In this document: one piece after another, positions 1 through 8,884 of the stretch | Layout: the number at the start of each line of letters is the position of its first letter | Numbering within the stretch: position 1 is the first letter of the stretch | DNA from: UBA6626 sp963579995 | GTDB taxonomy: Bacteria; Planctomycetota; Phycisphaerae; Phycisphaerales; Phycisphaeraceae | Reading direction: 5' to 3' | DNA length: 31,742 nt | Assembly: GCA_963579995.1 (NCBI GenBank) | Contig: CAUZIY010000018.1 | Span: 1 to 31,742, forward strand | The notes under the pieces: generated by a model | Databases searched by the model: none | What the model was told of the DNA's origin: nothing | The model's input: the letters and a program-made list of their open reading frames with translations, nothing else | Translations under genes and position numbers: made by a program

Positions 1-261
1 ACCAAATCCTGCACCCTAATCCACCCATTTGTGTCGGTTGTGACGATAGATACGATCGCTCCGCCGCCAAACGCCGGGGAAGTATAGACCCCCCCCTTAC
101 ACCGTCAACAGAAAACCCCGCAGCTTCTAGTTTTGGCCCCTAAACCCATGTTTAACACGAATAAAGACCACTAAAAGTCCAATAAATTTCACCGTTTGGC
201 ATTATTCCACCAGAACTGCAACATCTACAAACACAGACCACACCCCAAGCACCCGAGGATC
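1..261. other. Left-edge region without an assignable gene
   Basis: No complete gene is visible. A run of eight C lies at 89-96. To its left, both strands are open to the window edge: plus frame 1 runs from base 1 to a TAG at 85-87, and the minus strand is open from about 107 to base 1 with protein-like codons but no ATG. Either could be the end of a gene lying outside, but about 28-35 codons are too few to decide. Confidence 0.3.
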
Positions 262-1563
262 CTAACCCAACTCGTTTAAAGGTGGATTTGGCGCGTAAGG
301 ATAGTCCACGGGCCGGTACTTGATTGTAAGTTCCGGCGTCTCGACTCGCCGGTAACCTTCAAGGCGTGAGGTTAAGATCCGGTCCAGAATCCCGGTGACG
401 AGCAATGTCCGTTCAGCCGGATAGGTTGGTTGACCCGTATGGAACATGCGCTCGATGGCCTTCATCAAGTAGGCAAAATGGGGATAAGGCGCCCGCCGCT
501 CCTCTATTTGAGTAACCATTGGGTTTTGGTGACCCGTTGGCTGCACCGCCACAGCAAAACCGCGACGAACATGCCGACCAAGCATCAAAACCGAGCCGCG
601 TAGGCCATCGTTGTATTCAAACAGAAACAGTGCCACATTATCGTCGGCCAATGTCTGCCAACGTTTGCCTTCAGCATCACGATGCTTGGGCAACGTGGCA
701 ACCGCCGCATCCAAGAGTGATTCAGAAACACGTCCATTGGCGATCGCTTGTGCCATCCGTTCGCCTTGGAGACATTGAACCCATCGTACACCCGTCTCTG
801 CACCGGCTCGTCTTTCGGCAAAGGTTTGCAATAATTCGAGGGTATGAAAACCATAGGTATCCAATTCATGATAACCCACCGCGGCGATCTCCTGGATCTT
901 GGAGTTCATGGCAATAGTCGGGGACATCCGTCGGAAACTGACTGGAATCGACGATCCGGCCATCAACGGCACATTCAACGCCCGGGCCGCGTTGTACATC
1001 CATTGCGCATCAGACCAGACCGGTCCGAAGTGCTTGTCATTGAATACCGGTACAACCGCCCCTGTCTTTTTGAATGCTGCGAGAATATGCTCAAAAAAAC
1101 GGCGTCGTGGGTACAGGTGCTGTCCCTTTTCATTCCATGGATAGTCGCCATGCTCACCAACACTCAATACCCCATCCACCGCAAGTTGCCGTGTTCCCAA
1201 TGTCAATGCGTCTTCAATCGTCGTAAAGATGGGAATGTTGTACTTTTTAGCCAATACAATGCCCAGATCATCGGGCTTGGACTGATCCAGGTACATGGAA
1301 GAAACTTTCAGATTCGGGCCAGCCCCGCCATCCTGTTCCCACCCCTCAAGGATCTTTCCCACCAGAACATCTGCATGCAGTCCCGGGCGGTAAACGGTTA
1401 AAATCGCGGCAATTGACTTTGGCCCGACCGATGCATCTGCCAAGGACGTCAGGACTCCCGGCAGTGTGAGGGCCATGCCGCCAGCAGATACGCGGCGTAA
1501 GCATTCGCGCCGCGTCATGACACCACGAGTAGAGTTTTGGTCATTTACATGCAAACAAGTCAT
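262..1563 (-). CDS. Tat-exported conserved planctomycete-type protein
   Basis: A 433-residue protein with a twin-arginine export signal: TRRECLRR at residues 17-24, a hydrophobic stretch to about residue 43 and an LADAS-type cleavage region. The mature part begins with an alternating strand/helix, Rossmann-like pattern (AAILTVYRPGLHADVLVGKI) and carries a GEHGDYPWNEKGQ loop near residue 138. I associate this with an uncharacterised planctomycete family sometimes labelled Gfo/Idh/MocA-like; the label is from memory and no catalytic residue is assigned. It would act in the periplasm. The ATG at 1563 is preceded by AAAAGG at a workable distance; the second Met, just before the RR motif at 1518, is the alternative and would give a more typical Tat N-terminus. 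It is transcribed away from the CnbZ-like gene. Real gene: very likely; function: unknown. Confidence 0.8.
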   Translation of the reverse strand: MTCLHVNDQNSTRGVMTRRECLRRVSAGGMALTLPGVLTSLADASVGPKSIAAILTVYRPGLHADVLVGKILEGWEQDGGAGPNLKVSSMYLDQSKPDDLGIVLAKKYNIPIFTTIEDALTLGTRQLAVDGVLSVGEHGDYPWNEKGQHLYPRRRFFEHILAAFKKTGAVVPVFNDKHFGPVWSDAQWMYNAARALNVPLMAGSSIPVSFRRMSPTIAMNSKIQEIAAVGYHELDTYGFHTLELLQTFAERRAGAETGVRWVQCLQGERMAQAIANGRVSESLLDAAVATLPKHRDAEGKRWQTLADDNVALFLFEYNDGLRGSVLMLGRHVRRGFAVAVQPTGHQNPMVTQIEERRAPYPHFAYLMKAIERMFHTGQPTYPAERTLLVTGILDRILTSRLEGYRRVETPELTIKYRPVDYPYAPNPPLNELG

Positions 1564-1569
1564 AATGCA

Positions 1570-1815
1570 TTACCTTTTTAGCCACCAGTCATCATCCCCG
1601 AAATTCACCTGCCAACGCACCACATATGGGATGATGCCACTAAAGTCGTATCTGAAATACCAGTTTACAACAGTGGCCATACATGAACCAACAGGTAACA
1701 CCCAAAACTCATAAGGCATGTTACTTCCACGCCAGAATGTTTGATATCGTATTGATTGAACATGCCCGTTAAAACCAGGCCAATCTACGCCCCTTGCCCC
1801 AATCAGGATTGCCAT
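1570..1815 (-). CDS. Possible small aromatic-rich protein upstream of the Tat gene
   Basis: An 81-codon frame ends six bases before the Tat-signal gene on the same strand, so the two could be coupled. The product is rich in Trp, Tyr and Phe and has one short hydrophobic patch (FWVLPVGSCMATVV). The ATG at 1815 has no clear ribosome site; an internal ATG at 1719 has GGAAG five bases upstream and would give 49 residues. I do not recognise it. It could also be a gene remnant or a chance frame in the 303-base divergent spacer (1564-1866), which contains nothing else I can name. Confidence 0.25.
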   Translation of the reverse strand: MAILIGARGVDWPGFNGHVQSIRYQTFWRGSNMPYEFWVLPVGSCMATVVNWYFRYDFSGIIPYVVRWQVNFGDDDWWLKR

Positions 1816-1866
1816 CTTTGCGATGCCGATTAACTGGTCATCACGAAATCAGTTTGGGAGTATTCA

Positions 1867-2625
1867 GTGGATAACAGTTTAAGGACAAATGTTGCCGGGG
1901 GTTATCGTTTCCTGCCGGGAATTGAGCCTTATTGTTGCGGCGTTGTTTCTCAGCCAGGCTGGGAAATCGTGCATGCCACGCTGGATACCCCGATACCGTG
2001 GCATGCGGGGCTTCATTCAATACGACAGCATTTAGAAACAAACGGCCGGAGTCGGCATGCTCTGTGTGGCGTCGAGTTACGCTGCCCCGAACCGTTTCCG
2101 ATGAACGGCTTCATCAATTTCAACCATGAGTATCGACTACTGCTTGAAGAATGGGGTCTACTCGTCGACGGCGATAATCCGATCGCACGCACGAATGTGG
2201 CTCCTGTTGAGTCACCGCCAGATGAATCCGTTATTTATGGATTTTCGTATACCGAACCAAGCACGTTGCAACGTCCCACCTTTGTGATTGCAGGCAGTGG
2301 CGAACTTCGGGGTAGTCTCGACACCGACCATATTCTTCGATGCGGCGAAACGAGTGAAGAGGCACTGCTTGACAAAGCAGGTTGTGTTGTTGAAATCATG
2401 AACGAACGCCTGGTGCATTTGGGAGACAACGAGTTACTGACAACCGTCAACATCTATACGGTACATGGGTATCACCAAGCATTAATGCAATGTGTCATCC
2501 CCGGCCTTCCTGCAGTGGCCCGCTTGGGTGCATGCTGGTTATATTCAAGACCTCCAATTCAAAATATTGAATTCGAGATGGATATGCGTGGTGTTCGTCA
2601 AGAATTGGAGATCCACTTAAGCTGA
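1867..2625 (+). CDS. CnbZ/RidA-superfamily deaminase-like protein
   Basis: A 252-residue protein. The opening GGYRFLPGIEPY, the central CGVELRCPEPFPMNGFINFN, the NPIARTNVAP segment, FVIAGSGE and the closing RPPIQNIEFEMDMRG fit, from memory, the family named after 2-amino-5-chloromuconate deaminase CnbZ, which belongs to the wider RidA/YjgF-like group of soluble enamine/imine deaminases. There is no signal peptide, so it is probably cytosolic. The GTG start is well supported: GGGAG lies six bases upstream. Many genome copies of this family are not in chloroaromatic pathways, so the substrate is open; here it sits beside a glycosidase-like gene and a Tat-exported protein, with no aromatic-ring genes in view. 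Confidence 0.65.
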   Translation: MDNSLRTNVAGGYRFLPGIEPYCCGVVSQPGWEIVHATLDTPIPWHAGLHSIRQHLETNGRSRHALCGVELRCPEPFPMNGFINFNHEYRLLLEEWGLLVDGDNPIARTNVAPVESPPDESVIYGFSYTEPSTLQRPTFVIAGSGELRGSLDTDHILRCGETSEEALLDKAGCVVEIMNERLVHLGDNELLTTVNIYTVHGYHQALMQCVIPGLPAVARLGACWLYSRPPIQNIEFEMDMRGVRQELEIHLS

Positions 2626-2871
2626 ACTGACTAACCAAACTGATCCTGGATGTGGGTGTGCAGTGGTCAACAGGGAGTAGTTCGTAATGGTCTTCTGATT
2701 GCCATGCCGATTCTTGATGGCGAGACAAAGACGTGTCCAGATGCACGTGGCTGGGCCCTTGGGCCTGCCATCACGCCGCTCTTTGAAATGCCATCCGCAC
2801 AGGCACCAAAAGGACCCCATTGATTCCCACGCAGTGCAACCACACCAAAATGCCTTTGTGACACAGTATTA

Positions 2872-4287
2872 ATGAAACCGGATCTTTCACAGACTCAACT
2901 ATTCTTGGATGATCGCTGGATTGCCGAAAGCTGCCGCATCCAGCGGATATGGCATGAGGCACAAAAATACCCTGAACCCATCCTCAAAGCTGAATATCCG
3001 TGGGAATACCATGCGCCGGTTGCTTTTGGCACAATCCTTAAACGCCAAGACAAATTCCAAATGTGGTATGTCGCATGGACAAGACGGCATCACATGCGAC
3101 CTGTTGTTTGCTACGCCGAAAGTGACGACGGGGTGGTCTGGCACAAACCCATGCTCGGACTGCAAGAAGTGTGTGGTACAACCCAGAATAATGTCGTCAT
3201 CAAGGCAGAAGAATACGATGATGGTTCCATTATTGACGACATTTCCGTCATCAGTGATCCTGAAGACAGTGATTGGCCGCTCAAGGCACTTTTTTGGGAC
3301 GGCGACCCACACCGCAAGGGAACCGGCGAGCCAAGGCGTTTTGGCATGTGGGCGGCGCGTTCCAAAGATGGTATTCAGTGGGAAAAGATCGACAAGGTGT
3401 TGCCGCGATGGGGTGACCGTTTTAACGCCATATCCGTAAAACATAAGGGGCGTTACGTGTTATTCGGCCGCGTACCGGACATGGGGCACATCTATCCACA
3501 GGGGCGGGTTGTTTCGCGAATTGAGAGCACCGATTTAATTCACTGGACCAAGCCCGAGTTGGTCTTGATGGCCGACCCAGAAGATTCACCACATATGGAA
3601 ATCTATTCTGCGACCGCCTTTGCTTACGGCGACATCATGCTGGGTTCGATCGAGCGGATGCATATGTCGCCTGACAAACTGAGCCCCGAACTAATTTGGA
3701 GTGATGATGACGGCACCACATGGCGACGATCACGGAATCGAAATGCATTGATTCCCTGGGGACCACCGGGCACATTCGACAGTGACTGGATCAATCTAAC
3801 CACGAATAATCCAATCACACATCATGACCAGTTGTGGATTTATTACAGTGGACGATCCGGTGCCCACAAGGTGCAATACCCCCACAACTATGGCGCAATT
3901 GGCCTGGCAACCCTGAGAATAGATGGCTTCTGCTCAATCTACGGCACTAACAATGCCGGCTGGATTCTTACACCACCAATGACCTGGCCTGGCGGCAACC
4001 TCGAAGTCAACGTCGACCCGCGACGTGATATCACGAGCCACCCGATGCACACTTCGAATGAAAGGCTGCGTGTGGAGGTTCGTGATGAAAACAACAAGCC
4101 TCTGGCGGGGTTCGGGATTGACGACTGTCACCCTATCACGACCAATACCAGCAGGTTTCCTGCTTGCTATATGCCGCTACGATTCCGGGACGACAAGACG
4201 TTGCAAGTCCTCAAAGGCAAGCGGCTTCGTTTACAATTCGAATTACTTGACACTCACCTGTACGCATTTCGAGCTGGACTAACCTAA
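2872..4287 (+). CDS. Five-bladed beta-propeller glycoside hydrolase-like protein (GH32/43 type)
   Basis: A 471-residue protein with the recurrent propeller phrases of the GH32/43/68 clan: LFLDDRWIAES near the N-terminus, KFQMWYVAWT, CYAESDDGVVWHKP, WAARSKDGIQW, RIESTDLIHWTKPE and IWSDDDGTTW, each blade offering Asp/Trp-rich turns. The C-terminal ~120 residues look like a beta-sandwich (LRVEVRDENNKPLAGF...LRLQFEL). Planctomycetes carry many such proteins, usually taken to bind or cleave plant or algal polysaccharides. I see no signal peptide in the annotated start and no strong ribosome site before the ATG, so the N-terminus or its localisation is uncertain. It follows the CnbZ-like gene after 246 bases with no recognisable gene between. 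Confidence 0.7.
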   Translation: MKPDLSQTQLFLDDRWIAESCRIQRIWHEAQKYPEPILKAEYPWEYHAPVAFGTILKRQDKFQMWYVAWTRRHHMRPVVCYAESDDGVVWHKPMLGLQEVCGTTQNNVVIKAEEYDDGSIIDDISVISDPEDSDWPLKALFWDGDPHRKGTGEPRRFGMWAARSKDGIQWEKIDKVLPRWGDRFNAISVKHKGRYVLFGRVPDMGHIYPQGRVVSRIESTDLIHWTKPELVLMADPEDSPHMEIYSATAFAYGDIMLGSIERMHMSPDKLSPELIWSDDDGTTWRRSRNRNALIPWGPPGTFDSDWINLTTNNPITHHDQLWIYYSGRSGAHKVQYPHNYGAIGLATLRIDGFCSIYGTNNAGWILTPPMTWPGGNLEVNVDPRRDITSHPMHTSNERLRVEVRDENNKPLAGFGIDDCHPITTNTSRFPACYMPLRFRDDKTLQVLKGKRLRLQFELLDTHLYAFRAGLT

Positions 4288-4570
4288 AAAATTATCCCTC
4301 ACTGACCCGAACGATGATTCACATCTACAGACCAAAGAGTTGGTCAATGGAAGCTGGATCAACCAGTCTCAACGCAGCAGTAAATAGCGGCCTGCACCCC
4401 AAAACAGTTCGCGTCCCAACTCCTCCAATCCTGCCTTAAAAAGGTTTCCGCATTGTTGATGGCAGACAATGCGCCCATCAAGACCACGCGCCTGTTGAAC
4501 ACGTAGGCGATTGGTCCCGCCGGTTCGGCTTCACCTCATGAGGCATGGGCAAGATGACCCAGCAGACAAT

Positions 4571-6175
4571 TCACGCTGATTCCTCTTCTGCCGGTGCTTC
4601 GGGCTCGATACCCGCCATTTCCTGAAGCATACGCCAATTCTGTCGGCGATCCTCATTGCCAGCAAGCAGTCCAGAAGACGGGGCGCCTTCCTTGTCAAAA
4701 TGCTTTGAAAAGCGACCCTCGCCGCGTGCAAAACTGACGAAATCAACCTTTTCTTGGGTCTTGGGATTAACGTACCAATCTTTTTCGGGCAATGGATTGC
4801 CCTTGAGATCCAGCCGATCTTTGATTCGCTCACCCTTTTCCGGATCGTAAATGAGAAGTGGAAACGCGCGTGAGTCTACGGAGATACGTGCACGTTCACC
4901 AGCCAGGTGATCAGCAACACCGTGCTCCGGCTGGCAGGTTGTAAACACGTTGATAACCGCAGGGCCATCAAACTCATTGGCACGCAGAATGGCCTTGTAA
5001 AAATGGTTCCAATGTGCAGCTGTCGTCTGCGCCACAAAAACATCCGGATGAGCCATCACAATCTGAGCCAGTTCCTTGCGCCGCTCGGTCTTACCGGCGA
5101 CTTTCGTGCCGTGAACACTCATCTTGGTGTCCTGCCCCATGAAGGTGGACGTCGAAGCTTGGCCACCGGTGTTTGAGTAGACCTGCGTGTCGAGCACAAT
5201 CACCTTAATATTCATGCCGGTCATCAGCATACGGGACAGGGACTGAAAGCCGATATCGAGCATCGCCCCATCACCACCAATCACCCACAGCTTCTTGTCT
5301 TGCCAGCCCTGCTGATCCCACTTGGCTCGAACACCCATCGCATAAGTCGGCCCATTTTCAAACAGGGAGTTTGACCAGGGCAACATGTACGGATTGTATG
5401 GATACGTAGATGTATAGACCGTATTACATCCGGTGGATGCAATGAGCCCGAAATTATCCGGTCCATATACAAATGATGTGGCAGCAATAAACATACGCAA
5501 GGCCGTAGCTTCACCGCAACCGGCACAACTGCCGGCACCGCCCACGTATTGCAACGTATTCTCGCGGAGCATCATATCCGCCAGAATTTTCTCGTTGATA
5601 AACTGTTCCGGGGTCGGCCCCATTTCATTGAAGTGATCAAACTTCTTTTTAATCAGAGGCATGTTCGTATCGGTCTTCTTGATCATCTTCAAAGCTTGAT
5701 CGTCGCAGACCTGAACACATTCAGCGCAACCCTTGCATTTGGTCGGATCAATGAAAATTCCGAAGTAACCTGGTTCCTTTTTTCTTTTTTCGTTGGCGGT
5801 CCAATACTTCCGCGTCTTGGCCCACTCCGTCTCCAGGTTGCTTCGATCGGTCTGCTCCATTCCTTCAAACTTCTGATCAAACTCACCCTGAGGTGAAACT
5901 TTGGCAAGGATCGCCGTATCGGGACATTCCGTGACACAATCCATGCATCCCACGCAGTTTTCTGCGATAAACTGCGGGATCTCAGGGGCAATAAACGAAA
6001 AATCGCGTGGTGCAGCCGATCCAGCGGGGATCACCGATCGGGCCATATCGAGATCGGCCTCGAGTTCGATGTCACCAACACCATGTTCATACAACGGCAC
6101 CACACGCTCTTTGAAGTTCTTGACATCAACAACTTCGTCTGCGTTAGTTGGTAGTTTTGCGGGCGTAATGGCCAT
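4571..6175 (-). CDS. Pyruvate:ferredoxin oxidoreductase, ferredoxin + TPP-binding (beta) subunit
   Basis: A 534-residue protein forming the C-terminal half of a NifJ/Por-type 2-oxoacid oxidoreductase, which converts pyruvate and CoA to acetyl-CoA and CO2 while reducing ferredoxin. Residues 74-84 (CVGCMDCVTEC) and 147-157 (CKGCAECVQVC) are two 4Fe-4S ferredoxin motifs. The TPP domain shows GSCAGCGE (C217, C220), C250, GDGAMLDIGF (301-310) and YSNTGGQ (333-339). C217, C220, C250 and C414 (FTTCQPEHG) match the usual ligands of the proximal cluster. GGAGAAG precedes the ATG. It lies 64 bases after the alpha/gamma gene, clearly one operon. The assignment is firm; pyruvate is the likely but not proven substrate. 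Confidence 0.93.
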   Translation of the reverse strand: MAITPAKLPTNADEVVDVKNFKERVVPLYEHGVGDIELEADLDMARSVIPAGSAAPRDFSFIAPEIPQFIAENCVGCMDCVTECPDTAILAKVSPQGEFDQKFEGMEQTDRSNLETEWAKTRKYWTANEKRKKEPGYFGIFIDPTKCKGCAECVQVCDDQALKMIKKTDTNMPLIKKKFDHFNEMGPTPEQFINEKILADMMLRENTLQYVGGAGSCAGCGEATALRMFIAATSFVYGPDNFGLIASTGCNTVYTSTYPYNPYMLPWSNSLFENGPTYAMGVRAKWDQQGWQDKKLWVIGGDGAMLDIGFQSLSRMLMTGMNIKVIVLDTQVYSNTGGQASTSTFMGQDTKMSVHGTKVAGKTERRKELAQIVMAHPDVFVAQTTAAHWNHFYKAILRANEFDGPAVINVFTTCQPEHGVADHLAGERARISVDSRAFPLLIYDPEKGERIKDRLDLKGNPLPEKDWYVNPKTQEKVDFVSFARGEGRFSKHFDKEGAPSSGLLAGNEDRRQNWRMLQEMAGIEPEAPAEEESA

Positions 6176-6239
6176 AATCGTCTTCTCCGATCGATCTTTG
6201 AGCCGCAGATCGCTTCGAGCAATAGCGGCTATTGGATAA

Positions 6240-8258
6240 TCAAGGAATTACAGGTAATGAGGCGGGGATCCCGCTGTCCAGAGATTTGTCCTGAATCACC
6301 TCTGTCGAGACCTCGAATACGTCCTCGTATCCACGGCGGATACACGTCAGATTGTCTTGCACAACCTGCTCACCTTTCCTACCCCAGTAGCTGCGAACAA
6401 CCTTCTCCACACCCTCCATCAGTTGTTCAAATGTCATATTGAACCGCTCGGCAAATGGCGTGGCACGCAAAAAGATCCCCACCAGCACCACCCCCATCAT
6501 GCGAATACGCAGATCAGGATTCCTCGCGACTTCATCGGCAATCTGGAATGTATCGAGCGACAGCACCCTGGCATGGGAATCCCTGATGCGTTTACGCGCC
6601 CAAAGCGGCACTGCTGCCCAAACCTCTTCCGCGGTTGTTTTGGAGGTGTTGAGGAAGATCGTCCCGCCATCAGCCAGACCGCGAAGCGTATCACCAAGAT
6701 TCAGGGCATTGACGTCATTGAGCGGAATAAATTCGACATCTTCCAACTCGCAATGGGTCAAGATCTTTTCATGAGCGAGGGTAAGGTAATAGGTTGTGGG
6801 CAGCCCCTTTTTGGAAGATCCATACTTGGGATAAGCCTGGACGTGTATGTCGAAAAGGTCACCCATTAACGACGCAATCACCTTATTGGTCGTCACACTA
6901 CCGAATCCACCCACCGAGTGACCTCGCATCGAAAAGGCCCCTTCGGGCCTTACATCCGGATCAATGGGTGGCTCCAGAGCTGTTTCATGCTTGATGCCAA
7001 CGGTGCTATATTCCTTGAACTCATTACCTTCCAAAGCTTGGCGCATGTTCTGCACCAAAGCCACATAGTGGCCGGGTCGGATATCACGACTGCCCAAACC
7101 TGCCGAGCACTGCAACATCTTCGGCATCGGATCAACGGCATCCACACCAGCATCCCGAAATTCCTCCAACCCAAGTGCAGCATCAACAAATACCGTCTTG
7201 ATATCACGCATCAGCGGATTTGCCGGTGCCAGCGGATCATCCATCCGTTCCATAACGGTGAATGCCTTGACATTACGCAGTGCCTGAACGATTTCGGGCC
7301 CAGGAAATGGACGATAACTGGTCACGTTGATGGCACCGACATTCACATTCATTTCCGAGCGGATGTAATCAACCGTTGGTTTAGCTGTCTCCATCATGCA
7401 ACCCATGCCAACCAGGGCGAATTCCGCATCTTCCATACGGTAGGATTCGGTCAAGTCGTACTCACGACCCGTGGCTTCGGCGAAGGCCTGCATGGCTCTG
7501 CTGACCGCCGGTTTCATATGGACGTAGTAATGCCGCTGGGCGATCTTGCCCTTCATATATGAATCCTGGTCCTGGACGGAACCAGTCATCAGTGGTTTAT
7601 CCACGTCAAACAGGTTGATGATCCGATCTTCCGGACGTCCGACATACGCTTCCATGAACTCCTTTTCAGGCAGGAGGACATTCTCGATCGTGTGTGTGAC
7701 GAGGAAGCCGTCCTGAACGTTCATAATGGGCGACTGGCAGGCTTCGGCTGCGTGGCGGCAAATCAGCGCAAGATCCGCTGCCTCCTGCGGATTGCGGCCA
7801 AACAGAATACCCCAACCCGCATCAGCACAGCTCATCACATCGTCGTGCCCCGCGTGTACATTCAAGCTCTGGCTGGTCAAGGCACGGGAACCGATGTGAA
7901 AGACGATCGGAAGCCGTTTACCCGAAATCGTGTATAAGACCTCTTTCATGAGCACCAAACCCTGACCGCTCGTGAAATTGGTCACGCGACCACCGGCCAG
8001 TGCGAAGCCCTCGCACGTCGAAGCCGATGAGTGCTCACTTTCCAGTTCCAGAAAGATCAAATCGTCACCCCACAGGTTCTTTTGACCATTGGAAACTGCG
8101 GATGAATATCCGCCACCCATGGCGGTAGAACTCGTGATAGGGAAGGCACATGCGGCTTGGGTAATATTCGTCTCGACCCAAACCACCGCACCCGAACCAT
8201 CGGTGATAGTGGGGATTCCCGGAAAGGGGGGACTCTTTATGTCAGATTTTTCACTCAT
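6240..8258 (-). CDS. Pyruvate:ferredoxin oxidoreductase, alpha + gamma subunit
   Basis: A 672-residue protein equal to the N-terminal half of NifJ-type PFOR. It opens with the alpha domain (TDGSGAVVWVETNITQAACAFPITSSTAMG), then shows the SEHSSASTCEGFALAGGRVTNFTSGQGL signature, HAGHDDVM, and the domain II segment FALVGMGCMMETAKPTVDYI. From about residue 435 the gamma domain begins (SMRGHSVGGFGSVTTNKVI, PKYGSSKKGLPTTYYL). Together with the downstream beta/ferredoxin gene it would rebuild a full PFOR. In single-chain NifJ the order is alpha-gamma-(linker)-delta-beta, so the split falls at a natural domain border. A TATAAT box at 8275-8280 lies 16 bases before the ATG. Confidence 0.93.
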   Translation of the reverse strand: MSEKSDIKSPPFPGIPTITDGSGAVVWVETNITQAACAFPITSSTAMGGGYSSAVSNGQKNLWGDDLIFLELESEHSSASTCEGFALAGGRVTNFTSGQGLVLMKEVLYTISGKRLPIVFHIGSRALTSQSLNVHAGHDDVMSCADAGWGILFGRNPQEAADLALICRHAAEACQSPIMNVQDGFLVTHTIENVLLPEKEFMEAYVGRPEDRIINLFDVDKPLMTGSVQDQDSYMKGKIAQRHYYVHMKPAVSRAMQAFAEATGREYDLTESYRMEDAEFALVGMGCMMETAKPTVDYIRSEMNVNVGAINVTSYRPFPGPEIVQALRNVKAFTVMERMDDPLAPANPLMRDIKTVFVDAALGLEEFRDAGVDAVDPMPKMLQCSAGLGSRDIRPGHYVALVQNMRQALEGNEFKEYSTVGIKHETALEPPIDPDVRPEGAFSMRGHSVGGFGSVTTNKVIASLMGDLFDIHVQAYPKYGSSKKGLPTTYYLTLAHEKILTHCELEDVEFIPLNDVNALNLGDTLRGLADGGTIFLNTSKTTAEEVWAAVPLWARKRIRDSHARVLSLDTFQIADEVARNPDLRIRMMGVVLVGIFLRATPFAERFNMTFEQLMEGVEKVVRSYWGRKGEQVVQDNLTCIRRGYEDVFEVSTEVIQDKSLDSGIPASLPVIP

Positions 8259-8274
8259 ATCAGGTTTCTACCGT

Positions 8275-8280
8275 ATTATA
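8275..8280 (-). promoter_or_regulatory. Possible -10 box for the PFOR operon
   Basis: The minus strand reads TATAAT, 16 bases before the alpha-subunit ATG. No good -35 hexamer is found at 16-18 bases. The surrounding 8259-8449 spacer is AT-rich near the box and holds a repeated ATTTGACC about 20 bases apart; nothing else is evident. Confidence 0.35.
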
Positions 8281-8449
8281 CCATAATATATAGGAAACAC
8301 TGAGTCATAAAGCCCACCACTGCCTTATGTCATGCAAAGGAAGCCCTCTCAAACGGCTCTTTAAACCTCTGACGGCGTATTTGACCTCCCGGCTTACCGA
8401 ATTTGACCCTCGATGACCCTAAGCTTCCAGGGATACAGACACCACACAA

Positions 8450-8884
8450 TCACCCAGTCCGTTCAGCTCCCCAGGCCCAGGAACGTGTTGCAGTGTACTC
8501 ACGCACACCATCGTAGTCTTTGGGCAAACCCCGAAGCTGCTGCGGATCAAAACCAGCACCTACGTTTTGAAGCAATTCCACCAGATGCTTGGAGCTAAAA
8601 CTAAGACCATGCACTTCAAATCCGTCACCATTGAGGTCATAAATCGTTGTTTTGCCCGGTTCAACTAGAATTCGATCGGGGGTATTGAACCCCAATCGCA
8701 TCTGCCGCAGAATCTTTCTGACTGCATCCTCTTCCTGAGGATCGTAGTGGTACTGTCGACCCTCTGCCCCCGTCGCACCAGCATTGGCCGGCTGGTCATC
8801 GGGCTTGATGCCCCATCCCGAGTCTGAAATGACCTTGTCTTTGTTCTTTGGGCGATGTTCGTTCTGTTTTGACATCTTAGCCAT
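8450..8884 (-). CDS. Hypothetical protein (144 aa), last gene of the cupin cassette
   Basis: I do not recognise this protein. It has a charged, disordered-looking N-terminal third (KQNEHRPKNKDK...DQPANAGATGAEG), then a helical patch (EEDAVRKILRQM) and a compact segment with TTIYDLNGDGFEVHGLSF, followed by a probable helix (SKHLVELLQNVG). No signal peptide or membrane segment is present. The ATG at 8884 shares its A with the TGA of the upstream 286-residue gene (TGATG), so the two are almost certainly translated together. A TTG three bases earlier is possible but less likely. The PFOR operon starts 191 bases downstream on the same strand. Confidence 0.75.
   Translation of the reverse strand: MAKMSKQNEHRPKNKDKVISDSGWGIKPDDQPANAGATGAEGRQYHYDPQEEDAVRKILRQMRLGFNTPDRILVEPGKTTIYDLNGDGFEVHGLSFSSKHLVELLQNVGAGFDPQQLRGLPKDYDGVREYTATRSWAWGAERTG

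Noticed and set aside
844..1401. Long plus-strand frame (185 codons) opposite the Tat-signal gene
   Set aside because: It is fully antisense to a gene with a clear export signal and protein-like composition; its own product is low-complexity and basic.
2626..2871. Several minus-strand frames and a GGCCC-TT-GGGCC inverted repeat in the spacer before the propeller gene
   Set aside because: Frames overlap each other in conflicting phases with no recognised motif; the two-base loop makes the repeat a poor hairpin and there is no T-run.
8690..8712. GGGG/CCCC hairpin within the 144-residue gene
   Set aside because: It is explained by coding sequence and has no downstream T-run or position suggesting regulation.
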